Positions 12,901 through 27,524 of a stretch of 64,000 bases of DNA are shown here, piece by piece (the stretch's first letter is position 1; each line of letters begins with the position of its first letter). The notes under the pieces are model-generated. The model did not search any database. It saw only the letters and a program-made list of their open reading frames with translations, and was not told the origin of the DNA. Made by a program: the position numbers and the translations under genes. This DNA is from Carallia brachiata. Its lineage: Eukaryota; Streptophyta; Magnoliopsida; Malpighiales; Rhizophoraceae. Location: assembly GCA_021464245.1 (NCBI GenBank), contig JADCRB010000055.1, positions 2,014,487-2,078,486 on the forward strand, in the 5' to 3' direction.

Positions 12901-14902
12901 AATACTTGCTAATTACAAAATTTTAAAAGGTAATCTCAAACATATCCTCTTTATTATCTAGGCAAACTCAGATGATTAACCCTTTCCGACTCTTTATTTC
13001 GCTTACTTGGTGAATTTTGATGCCAATCTAGTCACGTCGTGGGAAAAAGCTCAACACCTTTCTCCATTGAACGAAAAAAAAAAAAGAAGCAAAAAAGGGC
13101 TACCTCAAGTCAAAGCTTGCACTCGGGTGCTATGCATGAGGTGCCATGTGCCTGCAAAATGTTCGAGGACAATTTTTTAGTCAAAATATTATCCAAGAAA
13201 AAAACTATTGTTTGGCCAATTCTTAAAATTTTATTCTCCTTGGATTTATAAAGAAAAAATTATTTTTATTATATAATTTGTAGTCTAATTAAAAAAAAAA
13301 AATTTCGCAAACGTAAGCTCATTAATAAAAAAATAAGAACAATGCTCCCGCAAAACCCATCAACACCGCTCCTCTTCTTTCGCCGCCACCACAGCCACCA
13401 ACATCTGTGGCCACGAATACTCCTTCTCGGAGTTGAAGGAGAAGAGGGGTGGCGTTGTGAGTGATGAGGGTTCATTGGTTTATTGGGTCTCTCCATTGGC
13501 GAATTGGCGACAGTGGTCGTTGAGGTTGGTTCTTGCAAACAAACCGACCTTCGAAGTTATTTTTATTTTTATTTTTTGGCCCCACTTTTTTCTTTTATTT
13601 GAAAAGCTATTAGTTCCGACCTTCTCCAAGAGGAAACCCTAGTGATTAAATCAAAATGCGTGAGTCAAAACGACAATAGAATACTCTGTTAGACAAACGA
13701 CCCTTGTGTTATGCATGTGAACTCAATTATTATTGAACCCTAGTTAATAATTGATAATCATTATTTATGAAGGAGGGTCAAGGGTGAGGGGCCAAAAAAA
13801 ATTCTGGAGCAGTTCGGACTAGGGAAAACAATTTCCATTTATTTCTTCTCTTTCTGCCCCACCCTAGAAGGACCGAAATTTATTTGGACCGAATTTGAGA
13901 GGCTGAAAAATCAAGACTACTTTCGTCATCACTCAAGGGTAGCACTGCCAAACTGGTTATATGATTCTTCTAAAAAATAAACTACACAAAAATTTTCTAT
14001 TAGTAATTTTTGACTGAATTTGGTTTTCAAACGATAATATGAGCGTATAAAAAACTTCCACATTTATAATTTTGTACATTTGTAAACCCTGAAAAGAGTT
14101 ATCCACAAAAAAGTATGCAATCATAATTGTTGTCCCGTATTTATTCAAAAAACGATACATTCTTTTCTCCCTGTCAGCAGTCCCGAATCCTTTGAATTTA
14201 GCCCAAACCACAAGGGACATAGGGGACCAACCCAGGACGATTTAAAGCTTTACGTTAACTGTTAGAAATTTTAGATTAAATGATAATCCAGAATTAAGCC
14301 TTTATTTTTAGTCCATTGGAACTACTAAATAGTAGTAAAGAAGACAAATTATATGGACAAGATTTAAGCTCAAACCCTAGACCTAAAGGTTAACAACCAC
14401 TGCTCATAACCACTTGGATTATGCCCAATAATCCAGAAATCTTTGCCGCAAACTTAGATGTAAGTTTTTGTTAAGTAATATTCATAGAAATATTTCACAA
14501 TTTGGACGGTTAAAGCGACGAAGAGAAAATACTAAGATTGGTAGGTTCAACCCTTATACCAGGCAACAAAGATGAACCAGGAAAAAAAAAACAAAAAACA
14601 AGGACTAGCACCCCTCCTTCACAGTGTAATCCATAATATGAACATCCTCATTGCAGCACCCGCAGCTCTATATACTATACAACCATTGCGTATGCTTTCT
14701 GAATCAGGTATCAAACAAATATGTAATTACCATGCGACAAAAAAAATTTCGAAAAATTACAAGCAGAAACGAAATTGCACTTTAAGGAGAAAAATTGAAT
14801 GAAAAAAAAACAAAAAGGGAAAGAAAAGTACGATTACATACATAAAATTGGCACAAGCAACTTGTTACAAGGGAACAAAATAATTGATTCTGTTCGGAAC
14901 TA
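9945..14902. other. Intergenic region, no gene recognised
   Basis: The first few hundred bases are the 5' flank of the SCPL45-like gene. The rest is AT-rich with poly-A/T runs. A small GC-richer patch at about 13320-13560 (Pro/Ser/Thr-rich in one frame) stands out but has no recognisable domain or gene structure. I see no RNA gene here. Confidence 0.6.
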
Positions 14903-17900
14903 TCACGACGAGATCTCTGAATCTGTGGTGGGATTATGATTTGCAACTGAGGCCAAAGATGGCTGATCAATTTCTCTCCGAGAGGCTTCCCAAAGCTGTT
15001 GCTCGATGCTCAACTTTCTCAGCTCCAATAAGCCCCGTTCAACTGCAAGAATGCACCAAGTGGGAACACCGAAGCAATAGCGTGAGCGTCTAATCAAACA
15101 AGATGTGGAAAAGATGCACCAACAATACCAAAAAGGGCAAAAAAAAAAAGCGTATTATTTTTGGTAGTCCAAAAAATGGGTGTATTATTTTACAAGAATT
15201 ATGCTCTACTTCAACCCTTCTCTGCCATGATTTTCATACCACCATATATTTCCAAGTCACGCAAATTTCACCGATGAAAATTTCTTCTAACAAGATAAAC
15301 TTACCATCCACAGCATCATGTGAAGTAGGTGACTGCCTACTGCGGCTGATCCAAAATTGAAGCCGCTCTTCTGCAATATCATCTTCCACACCATGTACTT
15401 TGGCTCTTCTCCAGAAATATGTCAGCCAAGCCTACGTAATTGATTTTTGCTATTATACAATCATGCCAATTATGTGCATAACATTCAGATTAGTATGAAG
15501 GGAAGTCCATATTTTGGCAACTGACTCATTTTAGTAAGTTAAAGCGACCACATAAAACTAGAAGAAGCTTTTAACAAGCCAAAAATGCACTTGAGAATGG
15601 CCAGAGCCAGACGATCATTAAGAAAAAAAAAGTCATTTCCAACTTTGCTGTATATTACAGTTTAACAACTGTCCCTCTGAATAAGAAGAAAAGCCAACAA
15701 GATTCATTGTAAGTGGGAGATCGAGAAATGCCTAACTGTCAAAGGCCTCAGTTTAGCAAGACCATCTCAGTTAATTCAAAAAATCGATACCCCATAAGGG
15801 GCACATGAGCCGCAGAAATTACTAAAACTTTTGCTTGAATGTGTTATTGGAGTATACATAGGGTAAACCTTGTTACCGACCTCTTTGAAAAGGACATCTT
15901 CTGCCTCCCCATCACTTAATTCTGCAGTGTGCAAAAGTACGACAGATAAATATACCAACAGAACAATGTATAAGACTGACAGTAGAAGGTAATGTCAGAG
16001 AAGATCGTGCATCTTACCATAAGCCTCAGTAAACTTTGGCTCACCAGGCAATCTCAAATCTGAAAAACCAAAGGAAGATAAAAAATAATATGCATGTATG
16101 ATATTTGCTCTATTCTCTTATCAGCTTTTTGAAATTCCTTGCAGTGTAAATTCCACAAGTGAAAAGAATTGCTTCAGATGTAATAGAGAATTGAATGTAC
16201 TACATCTATGAGAAAAAAAGGCAAGAATTGAATGAAAAGGGTACATACACAACTTCAACAAAAACAGAGGTTGACAGAACAGAAAATCAATTGAAGATCA
16301 ATACAGTGATGCCTACAAATAACAGAGATGACATCTCAAGATGGTTGTCAGAACATACTTGGTCGTCTGTGCTGAGCCAAAGCAAGCGAAACAGCATCCT
16401 CAACCTGGAAACAGGGTGAAAAATAATATCAAATAAATGGTAACATATACTGTACTCAAGAAATGGGAAAGGGACTAAAAAAACTGAAATTTGGCAAATT
16501 TAAACATGATCAAAAGAAGAAACAACAATGATATCTTTGAAGAACAACCTAACGAATGTACCTAGTACTCTCCAAGGACTGACACCTTACAGACGCAAAT
16601 GGAACAAAACAGACATAATTGATACAAATTAAATAAAAGACACTCATAAAGTAGCATAACTTAACTTTGCAAGTTATAATCTAGTACCTCCAAAGTTCTT
16701 ATTTATGGATTAAATTAAATGAACATAAATAGAGTTTATGTTATAAAATAAAAACAGACAAATAGAAAGAAACCTTGAGAGACGCTAATTCTCTCAACCC
16801 CATTTCAACTGCAAGCATACTCTCGATATTTCCTTCTCCTGTTAGATCACTCAAGTCACGAGCAGATTTACTTCTATCTGGGTCACCACCACCTATTCCA
16901 TTAATAAAATATCGTATTCTAAGAATAATTACACGCAATAAATTAACCAGGCAACTGGAAATAAGCTACAATGAGCTAGTAGACTAACCCCTATCCCAAA
17001 GCTCCTCCTTGGCCTTTTGTCCAGCAGAAATGACAATTTCAAATGGAAGAGGAGCCAGGGCTGACCAGTGCTCATGTTTTGCCACTGCTACGTCTGCACA
17101 AATACCTACAACAGTACAAAAGCAATAACAAGAAAAGGCAACTCAGCAATTAAATGTAATATAAAATCTTAGACCTAATTGTCTCGAACACATTTCCAAT
17201 TATATCAAAACCGAAAAATGAAAAACAAAAATAATCTGGCCATGGGAATTCAAAAATAAACTCTGCAGACAATGAGGCCTATCCTTACTTAAAAAAATGC
17301 ACAAAAGATAAAGAGACAGAATTCAAATGATGACATTATATTAGTACTTTACCGAGGCAAATATTTAATACCAATAGGTTTCCCCACATCTTGTGGCAAT
17401 GAAGGAAGCTAATTAAAGCATGCAACAATTTCCTGTCCTTAAGCTGAAAAGGATAATTAGGTTGGTTAGTGGTTACCATGCTGCACAGCAAGACTCCAGT
17501 AGCGAGCAAGCCAGCATCTCTTCAGGACAACTTCCTCCTAAAAGATACAAGCAAGATACAGTTAAATCTACAAAGCTCGGTAGATATCTCATTCAATTTT
17601 AATGCACTAACCATCTCTTCCTGAGTCAAAATCATTCTCTGTGTCATCGTGCGAAGAGCTTTTGCTTCAGAGTCCGCTTCTCGGGTCTGTTCAGCTGCTC
17701 TTGCTGACTCATCTTTCAAGTTCTGGTCAGAAAATAAGGTGGGGAATGAAGCCATTACCATAACCTAACAATGCTAAACAAGGACCAGGAAAAAATAATA
17801 CTTCACCTCAAGCTCTGATCTTAGGGCTGCAATTTCATCATCTCTCTCATCCTTTGTTTGTTGCGCAGCCTTAAGAGCAGCCTGTGGCAATGGATTTATT

Positions 17901-20900
17901 GCAGTTCAGCAATAGTAACTCACAATCCAGGAAAGGAATGACAGCTCAAAAAAATGCTAATGTTAAGTATATATGCTTATGAAGAAAACGGAAAAAGCTT
18001 TTTTTTTTTTTTACAAAAAAGCAATGTGATAACTGCACTCCTATTTTCATATGCATCACACAGAAATATGGTACCACAGCTTACCTCTTTCTGACGCAAT
18101 GCTGCCTCCTTCCTGCAGACCAAGAACATATATAAATCATAATTGAAAATTCTGACAAAGACCAACAAAGAGGAAACCACACTTACCTGCTCAATAGTTT
18201 AGCTTCAAGGGATACACCTTCTCCAAGAACAGCAACCTACAAATATACAAATAGACACGTGAATACCTGCTGCACATCAGTGGAAAAGACAAAAGGACAG
18301 CACGAAAAAAAAATTACGACAGAAGTTCCAGAGCTCAACTCCACGAAGCCATGAAAATGACAAATCTAGAGCATACTAAGCAACTCTGAGTAAATTAGAT
18401 TACAATCACATGTCAGCATGTTCAAAAATGCCTCATTAATGTTCAGCTTATTCAAAGGGCAGAAACATCCTGTCTGGTAAACAAGGATAAACGCCTAAGA
18501 ATTGACAATCAGGAGAAGCATACAGCAGACTAGATAAACAAATATAGACATGTGGATGGCTACATGATGCTCATTGTTAATAAAGACAGGTGACGCTAGT
18601 AATAGAATAAAAATATATCTAGAATATCTTAGGGATCGACATACTGACATATCTTTTGATAAGTGTGTCCCATCAACTTAAGAGCACATACTTCATATAA
18701 TGTTAGATATCAACACATTGACATACATTCTCAATAAGTCTGTTCACTTTATAAAACTGCAAAGGACTTTGATGGAAAGTATCCCTTTAACACAACCAAT
18801 CAAGCTGAAAATGAATCTAGCCTACTGATCCAGAAGAATGCACAATACTAAAGAGTCAAAAGTCATAAATATAAATGACCTGTTTTTCAAGCTCCCTAGC
18901 TCTAGCCTCGGTCTCCTCACATACTTCATATAATGTTAGATATCAACACATTGACATACATTCTCAATAAGTCTGTTCACTTTATAAAACTGCAAAGGAC
19001 TTTGATGGAAACTATCCCTTTACCTCAACCAATCAAGCTGAAAATGAATCTAGCCTACTGATCCAGAAGAATGCACAATACTAAAGAGTCAAGAGTCATA
19101 AATATAAATGACCTGTTTTTCAAGCTCCCTAGCTCTAGCCTCAGCCTCCTCACGTCTTTCTTCTGCTTGCTGAAGCTGTAGAGAAAAGTCAAAATAAAGG
19201 TAAAATCTCATGGGCTATGGCTGTAACAGCCAACCTCATATCAGGTCAGGGATTGTGTACCTTTTCAACTATAATCTCATTCTCTTCTTGTAGCATGTCT
19301 AGCTGCAAAACAAAGTTATGTTTGCTTCAGACCTATTATTCCTATGTGACATAATAATATAATGAAAGTGATTGCGTGTGTCCCATAATGGTGAGAACAG
19401 CATACTTCATCACGAAGTGCAGAAGCTTCACGCTCATTTCCTGCCCCTTTCACCTTCAGTTGTCCCCCATCCAATGTAAACCTGCAGCAATCAGCACTCA
19501 TCACATTCACCTGCTTAAGTGCACGGAATCATATAGATGAAAATAAATAAAAGTAATGTTATTAACTTATAATTGAACTACAGTTTCTTCATTTTTTTAT
19601 AAACCTGTTACATGCATGAGCATATACATAGAGGCCCAAAAAGTCGTACAATTACATAATTATACAGAACACCAAAAATACTAAGAAAGCAAATCTCATG
19701 TGCATTATGCTCAGGTCTTAATGACAAAAATTCAGTCACAAAAATGAGTTCTGACAACAAATGTAATCTGAGTGAAAATAGATATTGATTTGGTATGTCT
19801 AAACCAAATCTCCAAACGAAATGACTTGACTCCAATATTTTCTGAATGAACAAGCTTCAGCTTATTTCTACTCCATTATATACATTGCTAAGGTGCTCTC
19901 CTCTAGTTCCAAGTTCTCAGTAGATGACCAATTCAAAACACTCTAGGCTTCACTTGGCCCTTCGAAACATGAGAGATGCTTGCCAGATGGCAAGGTTTTC
20001 AAACACAGTGACTGATAATTAGAACCCGCAATCATTTAAACAATATAATATAAAGTTCCAAAATTGCCATTATGGAATTGCAACAGTTGTAGTCCGCTGT
20101 GAAAATATACTTCCATCTCTTGCACATTCATGTTCCCCAAAAAGGGAACTTCAAATAAAGACCACCGAAACTTTAAAAGAAAGGATTGAGCTACCCACCT
20201 TACCATAAGCTTGGAGCAATTCTGCAAAATATGAGGAAGAAGAAAAGGAAGAAAAAAAAAAAAAAAGTAGAACAATTGATCTCACCTTCTATCTTTCTTC
20301 CTGTTAATAGGAGAGTCGATTGGGGGAATAGTTCTCAGTGTTGGTTTGCTGGGTGGCATCAATGTCACTGAAGGAACAGACACGGCTGATCTTCCAGCCG
20401 ATGAGGAGCGAACCGAAGAAGGAACATGCTCTACAAAGTTCCGACCTAACTAATTAAAATTCCAAAATTCCAATTAGTCGCATTAAGGTCCAACATAAAT
20501 TATCAAAATTAAATCAATCCAAAACCATATTCAAACTTAATGACGGCACGTAAACCCTTAAAGCATATCTCCCCAACTCCAGACATCAAGCTGCCAGGAT
20601 TTTACCTTCTTTTTTTTTTTTTTTTTCCTTTGGTTTTAAGCTGCTAAACATAAAACAATCATCCAAAAACTTTGCAATCTCTACAGTTAAAATAAAATTC
20701 CTAGATCTGAACAGCATCAAAATTGCGTCCAATTATATCAAGGAAAATATGAATCAGCAGCATACGTTAATAGTAGCTCTCTCACTCACCGAAGGAGAAG
20801 GAGATCTATTCAGTCTAGCAAGCGAAATGGTGGGCGTCGAGGAGGCACTGTTGCTTCCGTTATGATTAAGACTGTTACCGAGACTCGACGGAGCAGCACG

Positions 20901-21158
20901 CGAGGAAGAACTGAATCGGAACCCTAGATCGTCATCTTCCTCCTCGTCGTCGGCCGTCTGCGAGGCCATGACCTGAGCCAGCCGCTGTGCAGCGGCCTTG
21001 GCGGCGACGTTCTGCGTTCGCTTGATTGTGGACATGCCAGTCCCCAGCCGCGCGCTGGGGTGGGCCGGGGACATGGCCGGCGAGGACGAGCCCGTGCTGC
21101 TGGACCCCGCGCTCCACTGCCTCGAGTAAACTGGACTTCCTGTTCTCCTCCGATCCAT
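14903..21158 (-). CDS. SCD2: SCD2-type coiled-coil trafficking protein (about 556 aa)
   Basis: Seventeen exons: 21158-20790, 20449-20286, 19481-19406, 19302-19261, 19175-19113, 18236-18187, 18112-18085, 17881-17807, 17722-17612, 17537-17477, 17105-16989, 16892-16774, 16404-16359, 16059-16018, 15921-15881, 15431-15305, 15042-14903. Every junction keeps phase. The N-terminus ([20 protein letters not shown]) is Ser/Pro-rich and disordered. [17 protein letters not shown] and [20 protein letters not shown] follow, then a long Glu/Lys/Arg-rich coiled coil ([21 protein letters not shown] region to RMILTQEEM). The C-terminal half has [29 protein letters not shown] and [20 protein letters not shown]. 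In Arabidopsis SCD2 works with SCD1, RabE GTPases and the exocyst in clathrin-dependent endocytosis and post-Golgi secretion, and mutants fail in stomatal cytokinesis. The length fits (Arabidopsis about 577 aa). The donor of the exon at 15921-15881 could instead lie 12 bp further on, adding four residues. The intron below exon 5 carries a partial duplicate of that exon. Confidence 0.92.
18685..19153. repeat. 233-bp tandem direct duplication within the SCD2-like gene
   Basis: Copy 1 spans 18685-18917 and copy 2 spans 18918-19150; both are followed by the same CAC. They differ at only a handful of positions (for example GGAAAGTATCCC against GGAAACTATCCC, and CCTCGGTCTCC against CCTCAGCCTCC). 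Copy 2 contains the donor side of exon 5 (19113-19175). Copy 1 therefore carries an extra donor and the last 38 or so coding bases of that exon (18880-18917), without its true acceptor. Confidence 0.95.
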
Positions 21159-23710
21159 CTATTATATCTGTTTGTATATACGTATGTGTGTGTGCGTATA
21201 GATATGTACGAGTTTGTAACGGTGAAGCTGAGGATTTTGATGGAGCTTTTGATTGTTTCTCGAGAAAATCGAAGGAAAGTCAAAAGAGGAGAGGCGAGGG
21301 CAGAACTCAGAAGGCGGTTTTTGTCTCCAGCCGCGGTCAATAGCAGCGGAGGGGCCCGCAAGTCAGTAGATGATGATGTGGAAATTTTATTTATTTATTT
21401 TCTTTTTTTTTTTTGGGTAGAAACGACTTGCCGTTTGATTCGGTTTGACGCTGATGCTCAATTCGCGGGCGGAGGGGAAAAGGGTGGGACCCGGAAGATG
21501 GGTCTCACAGCGAAGACGTGCTGACGTATCCGATATTGAGACGATCGTCCGGTATATCGGATGAGGTGTCAGTCAGTCAGTTTCGGACCGAGAATGTCTC
21601 GGCGGCGACAGTGAAACTTTATCATTTGGTTCAGATTTTAACCTTTTTTTTTTTTTTAATGAGAAGAAGAAAAAAAAAGGCGCGATATGTCAGTCATCCT
21701 ACTCCTATTCAGGGCAAACCTTATTTTGTTATTGTGCCTCCGTTCAGTTAATTTTTAAAAGAAATAATCTTCCACTTAAATGTTAATAAAATTAAGTAAA
21801 ATTTTATTGTTAAAAATTATAATAATTGTCAAATTTAAAATTCACAATACACTTAATACTCTTGTACTCAATATTTTAATGTGTTGAGAGTTATCCTGAT
21901 AGATATTCAAACTTGAGTTATCAATGTTGAATACATGTCGATTACAAAATTTAATTAGTTATTAATTACACCATTATTATACTGATCATGCGCGATCAGT
22001 GACGGAAGATATAGCCGGTAGCCTAAGACCCATTCACCTTATCTTAGCGGACAATCCACGCTAATGATAACAAGTGTTTGTAGTAATTATTTCATGGGGA
22101 ATTGATTACTCCAACGCTTTATTTGCTTCGGATGAAAGGGTGTGAAAAAAACAAAAAAGAAGGATATGTTAGCAAAAATAAATTGTTGTTTCGTGTTTGG
22201 ATGTATAGCAAACAAAAATCAGAAGGAACTCCGAGTGAATGTTTTTTCTTGATACCCACAATTTTCCTGTCTTTCCAACATGGGAAACAAAAGAAAGCAA
22301 AGATGTAGAGAATGTTTGCATTGAGAGCATCTCATAATGACATAATCATAAAAGGAAAAAGTTCTAGGCATCGACAGAAGTGCTCGATACCTGCACGAAT
22401 AAATAAATAAATATATATATATATAATGTTTGATTTTGTATAGTTGTGATGTTTAATATTAGACACGATAATTTACTGTATAATGTTTTTTAACCTCTAT
22501 TTTTCTTTGTTTGACAAAAATAATTATAATAATGTTTAGTGGGATTGGTATGTGTACTGTGCGCACTTTTCTTAGTACATATAGTCAGAGCTATCATAAA
22601 ATTACTCATAAAAAAAACCTTTATCTTTCAATCCAACTAAATAAATAAAAACTAAATCAAATAATAATAATAATAATCAGACAGATATCCAATTGAGGGA
22701 ATAATGTCAAAGTTTTACTGCGTTGAAAAGTATAATCATTTTGCGATCAGTCTCCTTGGTACAATAAAAGGAATATCTATGTCAAAAAAAAAAAAAACTT
22801 AAAGGAATACCAATTATGTCGAGACTAAATAGATTTAGAACATGACTCTCGACCAGGGATTCATGCTCAAAAAAGTCTTGGTCAAAAAAAAAAAAGGCTA
22901 AAAAAAAGTCATAGAGGAAACAATCATATAGCCACTGCTACTTCAAGCAATGGCTATATTTTTACATAAGATTTAAAGGAATCTAATATGAGTCATTATT
23001 TTTTTAGAAGCATAATATATTTATAATCTAACATATTATATAATAAATAATCTATTCAAAATAAAAAAAAAAATTTATATAATATAAAATTATAAATGAA
23101 TTATACTAATAAAAAAATAATAATTATTTTTAAATATGAATAATGTTTAAATCTTGGACTGAACTCTACCTACGAGGACTTTTTATCTCATCTTAATTGT
23201 GGTAGCCACTAATTCTAACACGAGTCATTATATTATTTTATTCTCATATAAAAATGAAATTAAAATATTTATTATAATTACTTTTTTTTATGCGTGTCCC
23301 AATTAAGTTTTAGTGTTCAATTGCTTGAAACATTGAGTTGAGTTAACTCACCTAAAAATTTGTTCAAATTCAAAATTTTCAAAAGTTAAATCATCTATGT
23401 GATCCATTCTGATTATTTTATACTCATCAAGGTGGATGTCAGCTACGGGCAACTGATCAAAACTCAAAAAATACCAACAATTAAGAATTAAAAAAGGGTT
23501 GTACTTCCAATCTATGATCACAAAAGAAAGACTTCATTTCCATAGGGCTATGCCTATGGGGTTGTCCTTCAACGAAGTTGTTCTTCAATCTAGAAAGAGG
23601 CTCATCAGCTAATTTAATTCGCAGCAAGGCAAGAATCAGCCCAGAAATGCAAAGGCAAAAAATAAGAAAAGCAAATGACAATCAATCCACGAACTATATT
23701 GGGCTCAATT
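21159..23710. other. Intergenic region upstream of SCD2-like gene and downstream of ACP gene
   Basis: 21159-21560 is the GC-richer 5' flank and probable 5' UTR of the SCD2-like gene. From about 21750 the DNA becomes AT-rich with poly-A tracts and no recognisable gene. The 3' UTR of the ACP gene probably lies in about 23480-23710. Confidence 0.6.
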
Positions 23711-25015
23711 TCAGGCTTCGGCTTTCTTCTGAACGAGTTTTTCGATCAAGTCAGCAGCTTCTTTGATGGTTGTTATGTTTTGAGAGCTCTCCTCTTCCAC
23801 ACTAATGTCAAATTCTTCTTCCAATCCCATGACTATCTCCACCTGCCACATATTAAGGTTAATTCAGATTCGTTTAACAACCATCATTACAGACTTTGTC
23901 TTATCGAGGCCCATGAAACTGGGACATTTGCAATTCAACAGCATTAGAAGAATTGGAGGCAAAAGAGAGGAAGCTCACAGTATCAAGCGAATCGGCACCA
24001 AGTGCAGAGAACTTGGATTCAGGGGTAAGTTCAGTCTCAGAAGGTAAAGCCAATTGTTTTCTCACAATATCACAAACTTTGTCCACTGTCGCTGGCTTTG
24101 CCTATCGTCAATGTGCATTGGGTTACCTTACAAAAATGTAGAAAAGAGACGAGATATAATGCATATGTGCAATAATGGACTAAGAGATGACAACTGAATT
24201 ACCATACAAGAGACGTGTAAGCGGGAGGCCTTCAGAGGGAAGCCAGTCTTTGCCCAACCAACTGAAACCAACTTTATATTAGTTCCCCGAGTTGCCTGCG
24301 ACAATGAGAACTAACCCATATATATAAATGTTCATATTTTTCCTTCTCTGAAGAAATACTCGGCATATATATAGGCAAAAGATGAAAAATGCAAGAATGA
24401 GGACTCATGTTTTGTGTACAACTTTCAAAATGAGTGACACAATTGCTCTCTTTCATGCAATGCAATAGCAGTGTTCATTTGGCCAAATAAAGTAATGAAA
24501 CTTTAAATCTACCTAAAAATTCGAGCTAACAGGTGGGGTAACATTACGGGATATCCGAAAATCTATAAGATTCTAACACCCTTGCTACTAGCGGTCCATG
24601 TTACTGCAATGAGAGATTCAAAATTCTCGTCTCTGTAGCGTATGACTGTTTTGCTGGCACTCAGGTTATACATGAAAACTAAACCACGGAAATATGCTTC
24701 CGTCAATTTGCATGAATTGCCAAGCACAGGGCATAAACCCATGTTTTTAAAATATATCACCGAAGAGAAACCAAATTATGGAGAATATATAACGCAAAAA
24801 CAGAACTGAGAAACATTTCCCCCGGAATCTTCATAAAACCTTGGAGTCATTGGTCTGTAACTAAACTAGCGAACCAAAATTGCAAACTGCATATTCTGCA
24901 GCTACTAGTGAAAAGTTATGGAAAATAAAAACTAATGAAATTTCACCTGGCTTATCCCACTGGATCGACTTAGCAAGGAATTGAACCTAAGAGAAGTAGC
25001 TGACACCGAGGCCAT
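23711..25015 (-). CDS. ACP: Plastid acyl carrier protein (138 aa)
   Basis: Four exons: 25015-24947, 24295-24203, 24101-23979, 23842-23711; 417 bp including TGA. Exons 1 and 2 (residues 1-54, beginning [20 protein letters not shown]) form a Ser/Arg-rich, acid-poor chloroplast transit peptide; processing is expected near AKPATVDKV. The mature part has the helix pattern of type II ACP, with the phosphopantetheine attachment Ser92 in GADSLDTVE and the acidic recognition helix [13 protein letters not shown]. 4'-phosphopantetheine on this Ser carries growing acyl chains through stromal fatty-acid synthase to the desaturase and thioesterases. The exon break in the middle of the DSLDT/VEIV motif is typical of plant ACP genes. 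Which plastid ACP isoform it is cannot be decided here. The ATG is the first in the reading frame and gives the usual length. Confidence 0.95.
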
Positions 25016-27493
25016 TGAATCACACACCAACTACCAAATGATCGTAATAATTTCTGGTAGAGAGCTATAACAGGAAAATCCACCGAAAGAAGAAAATATG
25101 GGTGTGCGAGAGGGTATCAACTTTACAAGTTTGAGTTGAAAAAATGTGATCTGGCAGCGTAACGGAGAGTCGGGATACGAGTGGAGAAGATTCACTTTCA
25201 GTACAAAAGCCTATCTGCTATCCGCTGGTTGCTTGTTATTTTGGATTGCATTCTGTTTTGTGGTCCTTCCCCTAGCGGGCCTTTATTTTGCAACAAGAAA
25301 ATGTTATAACACTAAAAAAAATTTGTTCGAAAATTTATCTAAATGCAACAGGATTTTAAATTTTTACAATTATTGTTATATTTTTTATAATAAAAAATAA
25401 AAATACATGAAGGTATTTTTAATTATAAAAAATAAAAACATCGTTGCAAAAATAGATAACTCGTTGCTTGTAGGCAAAATCTTCGGGAAAAAGACTGTAG
25501 CGGTGCCCTTGCAACAATTTCAAGTGATAACGATGTTTAGTATTCTCTAAAAAAAAAAAAAAAAAAAGGCACCATTACATTGCGAGAGGATTTTACAGGA
25601 AAAATTGTCAGAATGCAACTGATTAAATTTGTTGTGCAATCGCCTTAATTACAAGTGAAACTCAATGAAGGAAAAAAAATTACTTATATGCTCGTTGTAC
25701 AATGAATACAACTGATTATACAATAAATGTAACTGGTTGCAGTTTCGAACAATTTTCCAGAATTTTTCCCTCCCGCCATTAAACTTGATAGGGACTATCT
25801 TCACTGTGTACCGAAATGAAATGTTTAGTAGATGCTCTTAGTATTTTGATTGTTGTAATAAACAAGTTCCTTGTGTCTGAATTTCATTAAGCATGAATTT
25901 GTTCAATAGAACAGGCGTGAGTAATGAATTATTCAGCATTTTTTTGGGTCAACAATTATTCAGCATTTTGAGGTGATCGGTCAAAACTAATTCGGAATAG
26001 TCATGCGGAAACTATAAATCTCAAATCGAATGGGACACGTTAATATCTGATTGGTTAAATCCCGCCAACTAGCAATTAAATTAATGAAACAGTCATAATA
26101 ATTAAATATATTTAGAAGATATCAAATTTATAAATTGTATTATTTAATTACATTGTCGAGCGCATTTACTTGTAGACAGGGAAGGAGCTCTGTTTCGCGG
26201 ATGCTGCATTTTGGGATCCTCAACACCAAAACCAACCAACATGGTCAAATTATTTACGGCCTTACTTGTCAAAGGTTGGAATCCAAAGAAAAAAGAAAGA
26301 TGGAGACTAACTTTGACGAGGTACACCCAACAAGATAGGAGAGTTGAAAACGAAATAGAAGTTCAAACAGGCCGATTAGCTTTGACCAGGGAACCTGCAT
26401 GGCTAAACTAAAACCGTGGATTCCAAGCTTCTTGCAAAACTGATAATGACACATGTTGAAATTTTTTTGTGATGTGTTTAAGTTTAAATAATTTTATTCT
26501 TCTTTCTTAATTTCACAGCCTCTCTTCTAATTAAAATAATAATAAAAAAAGAAACGTGCCCAATTTGACGTGGTAAGTCATGCATACCCCGCTTTCGTTG
26601 AAAGTGCTAGAATGAATAAAACCTGTCATTACATTAGTTTAGGAAAACAAGGACAAAAAAAATGTTAGTTTTAAGTTCTAGAAGTGGCAACTGTAAAAAA
26701 AATAGCAACATATTAAATCAGCCCATACAAAACACAAGAAATACCGCAACATGCCAACTCATGGAAAATATTATGTGACACTATTATAATATTAATAAAT
26801 AACTACAATTAATAGGTATTGATATGAATGGTCAGAGTTCGTCACTGATTAATTAAAGGTTAAGTTCAAGTTTTTGAAAATATAATTACGTTAAATATTT
26901 GTTAGAAGACTTTTACCCTCTTTCAAGATTTTATCCAGATCGATTTAAATTAGTCAGTCTATTAGTACAGATATTAAATGATCTGAGACAAAAATAAATA
27001 AATAAATAAATAACTACATTTTTACCGTCAGTTAATATGTAATCATAATTACAGAGGAGACATAAATGTGCCATTAAATCGAAGTATCTGAAAGCAATAA
27101 AAATTAAACTGAGCAAGGTTAAAATGATAATTGGACCGTTTATATCATTTAATGTGATAATTTAATTAGAGATTTAATACATTTCTTTTTGTATTGATAT
27201 GTATTTAAGTTTTAACAATGTTGAATTTCATGTTAAAAAATGTGTGCTTGTGCACTAATTAGTTTAATACTTATTAATATTAAAATTAGTTATGAGGAAA
27301 GATTAGTCGGTTACAACAATATCTAATTAATAAATTCTCTTTATAAAAAAAGATTAAATGATAATAACAACTATTAACTTTTAACTTTGATTCATATATA
27401 CGATAATTTACATACTAATAATCTATATTTTCTTCGCTAAAACAAAAAAGGTCGCGCAGTTTATATATTAATTCCGAAATGCAAATAAAAATA

Positions 27494-27524
<31 letters not shown>

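Noticed and set aside
13316..13560. GC-richer patch with a Pro/Ser-rich frame
   Set aside because: No domain, no splice signals and no similarity I recognise; noted only as a composition change.
20924..21361. 145- and 154-codon open frames on both strands
   Set aside because: Shadows of the GC-rich first exon of the SCD2-like gene; the true frame is fixed by splice phase and family sequence.
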